From contig JAUHYI010000042.1 in NCBI GenBank assembly GCA_030426385.1, positions 1 through 39,673 on the forward strand: a stretch of DNA of 39,673 nt, written 5' to 3'. Shown one piece after another: positions 28,017 to 35,700 of the stretch. The stretch comes from Phycisphaerae bacterium (GTDB lineage Bacteria; Planctomycetota; Phycisphaerae; Phycisphaerales; Phycisphaeraceae). Within the stretch, counting starts at the first letter, position 1. Each line of letters starts with the position of its first letter. The notes under the pieces are model-generated. The model had not been told where the DNA came from. It did not search any database and saw only the letters and a program-made list of their open reading frames with translations. A program made the position numbers and the translations under genes.

Positions 28017-28228
28017 ATCCGCCTCCTCTTTGATGTGAGATGCCCGCCCCGCTAATGATTATACGCGGTTATTGATATTCAAATGCGGGAGGTGGTTGAT
28101 CGTACTTTCAATGGGCTGAGGAAACCGGCAATTGGCTGATGTGAGCCGGTGCGGGCCAGATGCGGTTTGTATGGGCTAATGCAACATGATTTTGAAACGG
28201 GTCTACCAGCTGAAATTGAACAAAAAGC

Positions 28229-28258
28229 TTGACAATATTAGCGGCTTCAAGGTAGTTT
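28229..28258 (+). promoter_or_regulatory. Possible promoter of the second PEP-CTERM gene
   Basis: TTGACA (28229-28234) and TAGTTT (28253-28258) are 18 bp apart, about 40 bp before the ATG at 28297. The -35 is perfect and the -10 is weak. Confidence 0.45.
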
Positions 28259-28296
28259 GAAACCTTCAACCATCTATGTTTTATGAAGGCGAGGGA

Positions 28297-28896
28297 ATGA
28301 AACAATCAATAATATCGCTCTTAAGCATCATCGTTGCTACAGGCAGCGTGTCTGCCGCGGTCGTTGTAGATTTTGATGAACTGACTGGGACCACGCTCAT
28401 CCCGCCTACCTTTACCAGTTCAAGCGATCCGTCTTTTGATTTGGAGCTCATTTACGATAACAATGCCGACGTTCAATTCGATGATAGTGGCGCGGGGTCG
28501 GGTGACTATGGCTTGCGGTTTTTCAGGGGTGCAGCATTCGGCGCTTCGGTCAGTTTTACGTTATCCGAAGGTGGCCTTTTCGATTTTTCGTCGTTTGATT
28601 TAGAACAACGAGCGAACACGAACTCGTCGAATCTATCGATACGCTCGTTTTTGGAAGGTTCACTAATTGCTGAATACGAATTTTTTGGCTCAGAACTTGG
28701 CAATCACGACCTGACCGCTATTGCGGGTTTTACCAACATCGATGAAATCCAACTCAACGTTTTTTCCATTTCTAACCAATTCGTATTCGATAATTTTACA
28801 TTTAATTTGCCACCAGTTCCTGAACCCGTTTCGCTGAGTTATTGCGCCGCGATGTTGGCCACCCTGGCTCTTGGTCGAAAACGCCGAATGATATAA
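28297..28896 (+). CDS. PEP-CTERM sorted surface protein
   Basis: A 199-residue protein with a signal peptide (MKQSIISLLSIIVATGSVSA, probable cleavage after SVSA) and a C-terminal PEP-CTERM signal, VPEPVSLSYCAAMLATLALG followed by RKRRM. The mature part is acidic and beta-rich with no recognised domain. The ATG at 28297 is chosen over 28276 because it gives the clean signal peptide and has AAGG-GAGGG just upstream. It stands alone, between the transglutaminase gene (divergent) and the methyltransferase gene (convergent). It would be exported and processed by an exosortase elsewhere in the genome. Confidence 0.85.
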   Translation: MKQSIISLLSIIVATGSVSAAVVVDFDELTGTTLIPPTFTSSSDPSFDLELIYDNNADVQFDDSGAGSGDYGLRFFRGAAFGASVSFTLSEGGLFDFSSFDLEQRANTNSSNLSIRSFLEGSLIAEYEFFGSELGNHDLTAIAGFTNIDEIQLNVFSISNQFVFDNFTFNLPPVPEPVSLSYCAAMLATLALGRKRRMI

Positions 28897-29015
28897 AGCG
28901 GTTAAGCTTGAGTGGCCGACAGACAGACAGACGGACAAGCGTGCGGACAGGTCCGTGGGTGTGTGCGTCATGGCAACGCGCGCGAAACGAGAGGGTTGGG
29001 ATGCGCTCTACGTAT

Positions 29016-29215
29016 CTCATACGCATCCCACTTAGAACTCGCGCGTTAGCCGTCGCCCTTGGGCGGCGTGTGGGTCAGGGGTTATTGACGGCCACGCGCC
29101 GCCCAAGGGCGGCGGCTAACGATTGACCACTCACGATTAACGATTAACGTTTAACCACGCACGATTAACCATAAACCACTAATCATGCGTGTGCTTTTTG
29201 TGGGATGCGTATCAG
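29016..29215. repeat. 200-bp element bounded by 16-bp inverted repeats
   Basis: CTCATACGCATCCCAC (29016-29031) is the reverse complement of GTGGGATGCGTATCAG (29200-29215) at 15 of 16 positions. Between them lies the second copy of the GTTAGCC palindrome (29044-29121), then AACGATTAACGATTAACG-type short repeats. No gene is present. The layout looks like a miniature inverted-repeat element; target-site duplications are not obvious. It fills most of the 368-bp gap before the methyltransferase gene. Confidence 0.65.
29044..29121. repeat. Palindromic element, second copy
   Basis: Arms 29044-29067 (CGTTAGCCGTCGCCCTTGGG...) and 29098-29121 pair over 24 positions with one mismatch. The sequence is homologous to the 33-bp palindrome at 12796-12883 but with a different loop and shorter arms. 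Confidence 0.88.
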
Positions 29216-29264
29216 TGGCAGTGACACCCTAAAAAGCAAGCCGGGGTGAGAGTATGTCGCGTGG

Positions 29265-30302
29265 CTATTTATTGGCTTTTCGGCCGGGGCGTTTGCCGTT
29301 TTTGGTGAGGACGGGTTTAGAGATGGGGGCGGCGGTGTCAGAGTCGGCTGCGCTGTGCAGGGGTTGCTCGATGCGTTGGGTGGCTTTTTGGGCGTAGTCT
29401 TCGCTGAGTTCGCAGCCGAGCCATTGGCGGTCGAGGTGATGAGCGACAGCGAGGGTGGTGCCTGAGCCAGCGAAGGGGTCGAAGACGATGTCGCCTGGTT
29501 TGCTGCTGGTTTTAATGATGCGTTGGAGCAGGGCTTCGGGGAGTTGGCAAGGGTGCCACTGTTCGCGTTCTTTGAAGGTGCCACACAAGCGGGACTGGTA
29601 CCAGGTGTCCTGATCGGAGTCGAACAGCGCCGCGGCGTCGGGCGAGGCGGGTTGGTCCTGTTCGATGGCATCCTGGGGCCGGAGGTGCCAATGAGCGGAG
29701 TCGGGGAATTGTTTGAGGTACCAGGTATCGTCGGGGAGTTTGCCCTTGGGATTCTGTCGGCTGTCCTTGTAGGTGGTCATGCGTGCGGAGGGGACGGCGA
29801 CAGCGTCGTAGTTGAAGGTGAAGGGCGGATTGCTGACGAAGTTTTTGGTGGTTTTGACCTTGCCGGTTTTTTTGTTGACGGCATCGGAGCCGACGCAATA
29901 GAACAGGTGAGCGTGGGAGCGATTGAATTTGATTTTGCAGCGTTGGCCGAAGGTGTAATGCCAGATGATCCAGTTGCGAAAGAGCAGTTGGCCATCGCGT
30001 TGGAGATTTTTTAAGTGGACGCGGGTTTCAGCGGCGTATTCGTCGCCTATTAATATGTAGAGGGAGCCGGAGGGCTTGAGCAATCGGGTGGCGGCGTCGA
30101 TCCAGTCGTTGGTCCACTGAATGTATTCGTCGTCGGGTCGCTGGTCGATGTAATGATCGTCGTACTTGTAGCCGATGTTATAGGGCGGGTCGGCAAAGAC
30201 GAGGTCGACGGAATTTTCGGGCCAGGCCCGCATGCTTTTGATGCAATCGCCGACAGCGATGGTATTGAGCGGAAGCGTGGCATTTGGGGGGGAGGATGGC
30301 AT
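29265..30302 (-). CDS. DNA adenine (N6) methyltransferase, beta class, orphan
   Basis: A 345-residue protein. The catalytic motif IV DPPY (residues 38-41, ADPPYNIGY) comes first and the SAM-binding FAGSGTT (277-283, VFDPFAGSGTT) comes near the C-terminus, the order of beta-class enzymes. DPPY favours N6-adenine over N4-cytosine targets. The region between holds the target-recognition part (about 130-250). A basic tail (KPVLTKNGKRPGRKANK) ends the protein. No restriction endonuclease gene is adjacent, so it may serve gene regulation or the cell cycle, as HinfI/CcrM-like orphans do, or be a remnant of a restriction system. No ribosome-binding site is seen before the ATG at 30302. Confidence 0.9.
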   Translation of the reverse strand: MPSSPPNATLPLNTIAVGDCIKSMRAWPENSVDLVFADPPYNIGYKYDDHYIDQRPDDEYIQWTNDWIDAATRLLKPSGSLYILIGDEYAAETRVHLKNLQRDGQLLFRNWIIWHYTFGQRCKIKFNRSHAHLFYCVGSDAVNKKTGKVKTTKNFVSNPPFTFNYDAVAVPSARMTTYKDSRQNPKGKLPDDTWYLKQFPDSAHWHLRPQDAIEQDQPASPDAAALFDSDQDTWYQSRLCGTFKEREQWHPCQLPEALLQRIIKTSSKPGDIVFDPFAGSGTTLAVAHHLDRQWLGCELSEDYAQKATQRIEQPLHSAADSDTAAPISKPVLTKNGKRPGRKANK

Positions 30303-30357
30303 GGAGGGATTGTAGCGAAGGGCCGGGCAGAGCGCGAATGAGTGGGGAGGGGGAGAA

Positions 30358-30392
30358 GTAAAAAGTTAAAAGTAGAAAGTTAAAAGTTAAGA
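30358..30392 (+). repeat. (GTTAAAA)n heptamer array, copy 1
   Basis: Five imperfect 7-bp units (GTAAAAA, GTTAAAA, GTAGAAA, GTTAAAA, GTTAAGA) end in GTGGAACGGGGGGG. The same heptamer followed by GTGGGGACGGG occurs at 32490 and 39151. The 336-bp gap from 30303 to 30638 is otherwise G-rich with no gene. Confidence 0.85.
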
Positions 30393-30512
30393 GTGGAACG
30401 GGGGGGGCGTGTGGGAGCATGTGGGGGGTCATGTGGAGGGCCATGTGTGTGGGGCGGAGAGTGGGTGGGGGTGGTGGTGGGGGATGGATGCTCGCGTTTA
30501 GGTTTATGTTAG

Positions 30513-30532
30513 CTCCCGATGGATACCGGGAG
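30513..30532. repeat. REP-like hairpin, copy 2
   Basis: CTCCCG and CGGGAG pair around GATGGATAC-type bases with one internal mismatch. Flanks (GTTAGC before, GTTTGTG after) match copy 1 in reverse orientation. Confidence 0.75.
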
Positions 30533-30566
30533 TTTGTGGGGGGGCGGGGGAAAAAGTGGGGGGGGG

Positions 30567-30594
30567 TTGTTTGAGGGGGGGATGGCGTTATACT
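30567..30594 (+). promoter_or_regulatory. Possible promoter of the ferredoxin gene
   Basis: TTGTTT (30567-30572) and TATACT (30589-30594) are 16 bp apart, giving a leader of about 38 nt. The surrounding DNA is G-rich, so this AT-rich pair stands out. Confidence 0.45.
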
Positions 30595-30638
30595 GCGTGG
30601 CTGTTATTTTAGAATGTTTCTAGCGTAGGATTGATATT

Positions 30639-30896
30639 ATGCCTCATATTATTGCTGAGCCGTGCTTGGGAACGAAGGACACTGCTTGCGTTGCCGTGTG
30701 TCCTGTGGACTGCATCCACCCGACCAAGGACGAAGAAGAATTTGCCGATGCGGATCAGTTGTACATTGATCCGGATACGTGTATTGACTGCGGTTTGTGC
30801 GTCGATGAGTGCCCGGTGACTGCGATTTTCCCCGAGGAAGACCTGCCGAGCGAATGGGCGAGCTACATCGATACCAACCGCGCGCATTTCGAGTAA
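30639..30896 (+). CDS. fdxA: 7Fe-type ferredoxin ([3Fe-4S][4Fe-4S])
   Basis: An 85-residue electron carrier. Cysteines are arranged C9-x7-C17-x3-C21-Pro and C48-x2-C51-x2-C54-x3-C58-Pro. The first pattern, with 7 residues between C9 and C17, is that of FdxA-type 7Fe ferredoxins rather than plain 8Fe ones. PVDCIHPTKDEEEF and the QLYIDPDTCIDCG segment are also typical of that group. The ATG has AGGA 8 nt upstream. It stands alone, so its redox partner cannot be inferred. Confidence 0.92.
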   Translation: MPHIIAEPCLGTKDTACVAVCPVDCIHPTKDEEEFADADQLYIDPDTCIDCGLCVDECPVTAIFPEEDLPSEWASYIDTNRAHFE

Positions 30897-31035
30897 CTTC
30901 GACGGCGTGATCGGCTTGCTGGCCTGGTTGAAACACAGCGTGCGCGGTGGGTGTATGTTGTGTGTTGCGCCAGTGGCGGGCGGTGTTGGCGTCGGTGTGT
31001 TGATGGGAATGACGCTAAGCTGTTAAACCGCTAAG

Positions 31036-31061
31036 CGCTAAGCAAGCCGCAAGCCGCAAGC
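31036..31061 (+). repeat. CGCTAAGC-(AAGCCGC) short repeat, copy 1
   Basis: Repeated CGCAAGC units follow CGCTAAGC. A matching stretch (GCTAAGCCGCAAGCCGCAAG) begins at 39338. The gap between ferredoxin and RNase D (30897-31186) contains no gene; apart from this it holds a G-rich AATGTGGGGGGGCG motif at 31160-31173 also seen in the larger repeats. Confidence 0.75.
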
Positions 31062-31186
31062 GGGGAGGGTGTGCGAAGTGGTAGGATATGTGTGCTGAAG
31101 TGAAGTGTGGGGCTTAATCGTGTGGGGTTAGTTTGTGGTGGTGAGTTAACGTGGGGATAAATGTGGGGGGGCGAGTGTATTAATTT

Positions 31187-32488
31187 TTGGCTAAGCAAAC
31201 AAAAACATCGCGTTCGGGTTCGGGAGGCGCGGCGAGCTATCGTGCGCGCCATCGCAAGGCCCAGCATGACGCGGCTCATGCAGATGGGCATGGCGATACG
31301 CATCCGCCGATTATTACGCATGCCCTGGTGCCTCAGGGCGAGGCTGAGCTGATCGAAACATCCGCGGGATTGGCCGAGCTGATTGGTGTGCTGCGCGAAG
31401 CGGGCGTGTTTGCCTATGACTCGGAATTCATCGGGGAACAGAGCTATCACGCGAAGTTGTGCGTGATTCAGGTGGGCACGGGCGATCGGATTTGGCTGGT
31501 CGATGCGCTGGCGATTGCCCAGGAATCGAGCGAGGCATTGCGTGGGTTCTGGGAATTGATTGCTGACGCGTCGGTGACCAAGCTGGTGCATGCGGGCGAT
31601 CAGGACCTGGAGCCGGTGGTTCGGCTGATCGATCAGGCCCCCGCGGGGATTGTGGATACGCAGATTTTGGCAGCATTTGCAGGGTACCGTTACCCGATCG
31701 GACTGGCGAAGCTGTGCGAAGATTTGCTCAACGCGGACATGGGCCGGGGCTTGAAATTCAGTCAGTGGGATGAACGGCCGTTGTCGTCGATTCAACGCTG
31801 GTATGCCGCCAATGACGTGCGTTATTTGCCGTTGTTATACGAACGATTGTTGGCCCGTGTGGAAGCATGCGGGAATTCGGCGTGGGCGCGTGAGGCGTGC
31901 GGTGCGTTGGAAGATGTGACCCGGTATCGAACCGATCCGCACACCCGGCGTTTGAATGGGAAGGGCGCGTTGAACGGGCGCGAGCGTGCGGTGGTCAAGC
32001 GTTTGATCGATTGGCGAGAAACCGCAGCACAGGAAGCGGATTTGCCGCCGCGAACGTTGGTGGGCGATGGGGTGTTGCTGGAATTGTCGCGTGAAAGGCC
32101 CGAGACGATGGAGGCCATGGAAGCGATCCGCGGTTTGCCGCGTCCGGTGAAGCGTGACGCGGGCCCTGCGTTGTTAGCAGAGATCGCCGCGGCCAAGTCG
32201 GATCCATTGGTGAAAAAAGAAGGCATTTCGCGCTTCGACGAGGAGCGATTGAAGCCGCAGGTGCAAGCGTGGTGGAGTGCGGTTCAGGCGCGTTGCGAAG
32301 AACAACAGGTGGATGTGACGCTGGTGTTGGCCAAGCGGGATTTGCTGAGTTTTGCCTACGAGATGGATCGCGCAGAAAAAACGGGCGAAGCGGTGACGGG
32401 GCACAAATTACAAGTCGGTTGGCGAGGCGAATTGTTAGCAGGGGTGTTTGATCCCCCAGCGAACGAAGAGGATGAGCCCGAGGGATAA
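31187..32488 (+). CDS. rnd: Ribonuclease D (DEDDy 3'-5' exoribonuclease) with HRDC region
   Basis: A 433-residue protein. The exonuclease domain shows Asp78 and Glu80 (YDSEFIGE), Asp140 (HAGDQDLE), and Tyr206/Asp210 (WYAANDVRYL), the full DEDDy set. A helical HRDC-like region follows (about 250-330). It trims 3' ends of tRNA and other stable RNA precursors. The first 45 residues are basic and low in complexity (MAKQTKTSRSGSGGAAS...), a tail not usual for the enzyme. The start is a TTG at 31187; the first in-frame ATG lies inside the domain, so TTG or a GTG must be used. The stop codon runs straight into a heptamer repeat. Confidence 0.9.
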   Translation: MAKQTKTSRSGSGGAASYRARHRKAQHDAAHADGHGDTHPPIITHALVPQGEAELIETSAGLAELIGVLREAGVFAYDSEFIGEQSYHAKLCVIQVGTGDRIWLVDALAIAQESSEALRGFWELIADASVTKLVHAGDQDLEPVVRLIDQAPAGIVDTQILAAFAGYRYPIGLAKLCEDLLNADMGRGLKFSQWDERPLSSIQRWYAANDVRYLPLLYERLLARVEACGNSAWAREACGALEDVTRYRTDPHTRRLNGKGALNGRERAVVKRLIDWRETAAQEADLPPRTLVGDGVLLELSRERPETMEAMEAIRGLPRPVKRDAGPALLAEIAAAKSDPLVKKEGISRFDEERLKPQVQAWWSAVQARCEEQQVDVTLVLAKRDLLSFAYEMDRAEKTGEAVTGHKLQVGWRGELLAGVFDPPANEEDEPEG

Positions 32489-32489
32489 A

Positions 32490-32625
32490 GTTAAAAGTTA
32501 AAAGTTAAAAGTTAAAAGTTAAAAGTTAAAAGTGGGGACGGGTACAGTTTTGCGGGGGAAATGTGGGGGGGCGAAAATACTGGTGCATCGATCCGTCTTA
32601 GCCCCCGGTGAATACCGGGGGTATG
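32490..32625 (+). repeat. Composite dispersed repeat, copy A (left of the giant gene)
   Basis: The parts in order are: six perfect GTTAAAA units (32490-32531) starting two bases after the RNase D stop; GTGGGGACGGGTACAG and the G-rich 20-mer at 32552-32571; then a block ending in the REP-like hairpin CCCCCGGT/ACCGGGGG (32602-32609 with 32614-32621, loop GAAT). Positions 32518-32560 equal 39158-39200 and 32571-32625 equal 39263-39317, base for base. No gene lies between 32489 and 32784. Confidence 0.95.
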
Positions 32626-32733
32626 TGTCGGGGGGTACGTGTCGTGAGTTTTTGTGTGGCAGAAATTTTAGATCACACGCATTTCTAGCGGGCCTGCGAT
32701 CAGGCATGACGGGGACAGGGAAGGCTGAGGCAT

Positions 32734-32753
32734 GCAGGGGAAATGTGGGGGGG
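32734..32753 (+). repeat. Dispersed G-rich 20-mer
   Basis: GCAGGGGAAATGTGGGGGGG lies 31 bp before the giant gene's ATG. It differs at one base from the copy at 32552 and is the reverse complement of the units at 20190-20290. Confidence 0.85.
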
Positions 32754-32784
32754 TGGAGTAGGATGGGCCGATAACTAGGGGGCC

Positions 32785-35700
32785 ATGGGTGAATTTCGGG
32801 ATCGTCAACATCGCGCGTTGCGAGGGAAGTTCCCGTATGGGGGGCATTTTTTGGATGCGCTGGAGGGGCGGGTGTTTTTGTCGGGAGGGGTCGGCGGTGT
32901 GCCGTCTGTTGTGCCGATAGATTTGGGGGTTGATGCGGTGGATGTGGGGTCGGCACGTTTGAGCGATAACGGGCAGGCGGTGGTTTTGATCACGGATACG
33001 CCTGGGATTCGGGGTGATCGGGATTCAGCGGAGGATTTGTTTTTTGTCGATCGGGTGACGGATCGGATTGATCGTTTGCGATTGCCCGAGGTGGTGGAGA
33101 CAGGCGAGGCACGGATTTACAACGTGGTGGGGTCGGGCGATTTGTCAGCGTTGGGGTATTCGGCAGGTTATACGGAATTGCTTGGCCGAGATCAGGCGTT
33201 TTTGGATTCGGCGCAGCGGTCGACAGCGGTTTGGCCATATCGAGCATTGCCCGCAGTGCCGGAGGTGGGGGCGTATTATCAACGGATCGAATCGATCAGT
33301 CGTGATGGGCGGTTCGTGTTTTTCACGTCGGATATCGATGGCGTGGTGGCGGACGATACGAACGGGCAATCGGATACGTTTGTGCTGGACCAGGCGTCGG
33401 GTGAGATTGTGCGGTTGTCGGTGGATGAGATTGAGGGTCATGTGGCGACAGGATGGGGCCTAGGGGAGGTGAGTCGCAATGGTCGGTATGTGGTGATGAG
33501 TATGCGGTATCAGGATGTTGATCCTGCGACTGAATATTCGGGGCCTGTGAATTTGTTGTATTGGCATGATCGGTTGACGGGTGAGATGCGTCGGGTGGAC
33601 GTGGCGTATGAGGGGCAATTGGTGGGCGAACGGGTTGGTGTTCAGGCGGTGAGCGATGACGGGCAAACGTTGCTGGTGTGGACGGGTGAAACGTACGTGG
33701 GTGCGGACCAATGGCCTGATGCGTTTTTGTATGACATGGTGACGGGCGAATCGGAAACGTTTGGAGAGGTGGGAGAGTTGGGGGGAGATGGAGGGGTGGT
33801 GTTTGTGGGTGAGGGTTTGGCGATGAGCGATGATGGGCGATACGTGGCGTATGGGGCGCATCATTATGTGTCGCAGGGGGTGGGGGTGCGGGGTGTTTAT
33901 CGATTGGATCGTGTGACGGGCGAGTCGCAATTGATTGCGGAGGGTGATTGGTATTCGTCGGTGTTCGATATTACGCCGGACGGGCAGTATGTGTTGTTTG
34001 AAGTGGATGATCAATTGCAAGTGGCGGATTTTGGGTATCAGGCGACGGAGGCGGGGAGTGGGGGGTATGGGTTGGTGGGGTACGGGTTGCTGACGCACGA
34101 AGGGCGGGCGGTGTATGGGTATGTGCCGAATGGCGATGCGGGCGGAAGTGGTGGACCAGGTGGGGGGATGGATCGGACGACGGTTGAGCCGATTCGTTTG
34201 CCGTTGTTGGACTCGTGGCGGACGCGGAACGTTGTGTTTGATGGGCGTTTGTCTGGCGAGGTGGGGGTGGCATCGAATTTCTATGGCTACACCCATGATG
34301 GTGGGCTGGTTATTGCGCAATTGCAGATTGATATTGACGAGCGATCCGGAGGGGGATGGGATGTGCGGATTTCAGTTGAGCCGCGAGGCGGGTTGTTGGA
34401 ACAGGTGGGGTCTGTGCGTGTGGACAGGTCGGACACTGGGGACGTGGTGACGTTGGGAACGTATCGGCATCGGTTGAACGGTGTTGGTGAGGTGACGTTT
34501 GATTTGACGAGTGTGACGTTTTATCCGTTGGGGGATGGGGGGCATAGTCAGGTTTCGATGATCGATCAGGATGGCAAGTTTTACGGGCCGTTGAGTGGTT
34601 TTGAGGTTGATGGTCAGGGGAATGTGCGTGGGGTTCATGTCAACGGCATTAGTCGGTTATATGGCGAGATTGTTGATCTGGATGGATATTCGGGATCGCT
34701 GTTTGGGCAATCGATGGGTTGGGAAAACGAAGCGGGTGAGATGGGTGGGGTTGATGTGCGGGTGGAAGAGCATGTGAATTTGTTGGAGCCGGGGGAGGGT
34801 GGGGGGGAGGATGGTGGGGAGGGTGGATTGACGCAGGCGAGCGGGCAACTGGTGTTGCGTGTGGATGAGGATTTGGGGGCAGGGGAGATTGTTGCGGTTG
34901 CGTCGAATGTGTATCGGGTGGGCAGTATTGATGGAGGGGTGTTGGACGCGGTTACGGCGCAGGCGGCGGAGCAGTGGTTGCGGGATGATGTGGATGCGGA
35001 TTGGATATCGGATGATGGGAAGCGATTGGTGATGAGAGTTGGGTATGGCGGTTCGTCAGCGGACGAAGTGTTGTTGTACGACCGGGTGTTGGCCAGGGTG
35101 ACGGGGCTGGGCGGATGGGTTGGCCGGGGTCATGTGAATGGGGCGAAGATTTCGGATGATGGTCGTGTGGTGGCGATGTGGTTGGGGGGTGGAGGGGGTG
35201 TGAATGAAAAATTGTTGGTGGGTGAGGTTGATGCGGGGGGCGAGCATGGCGTAGGGGGTGGGTTTGGATTGATGAACGTGGCGGTGATTGCGATGCCGGA
35301 TGGCGGGCAGGGGTATGCGCAGTTCCCTGCGGTGAGCGATATGAGCGTGGATGGGCGGTTCGTGTTGTTTGAATCGCATTTACGTGTGGCGGGGGATGAT
35401 GGTGGGGATGGCGGGGGGAGAAGTGGGGGGGCGATTTTTAATACGTATCAGACGTATGTATTTGATAGGGAGACGGGGTTGTCGCGTCGGGTGTCGGAGG
35501 ATTTGTTAGGACAGCGTGCGGAGAGTTGGTTTTTCGCCAGCCAGTTGAGCGATGATGGTCGGTATGCGCTGTTGCGCAGTAGCGGTGTGGACAGGCCGAC
35601 TGCGGAGGCGGTTTTGGGGTCGTGGGGAGGTGTGGGTTTTTATGTGGTGGATCTGTGGACGGATCAGCATGTGCGGTTGGTGCATATGCAGGCGTATATG

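Noticed and set aside
33460..34320. Long minus-strand frame opposite the giant gene (also 36787-38325)
   Set aside because: The sequence is Arg/His/Pro-rich, a shadow of the G-rich coding strand, with no domain, signal or ribosome-binding site.
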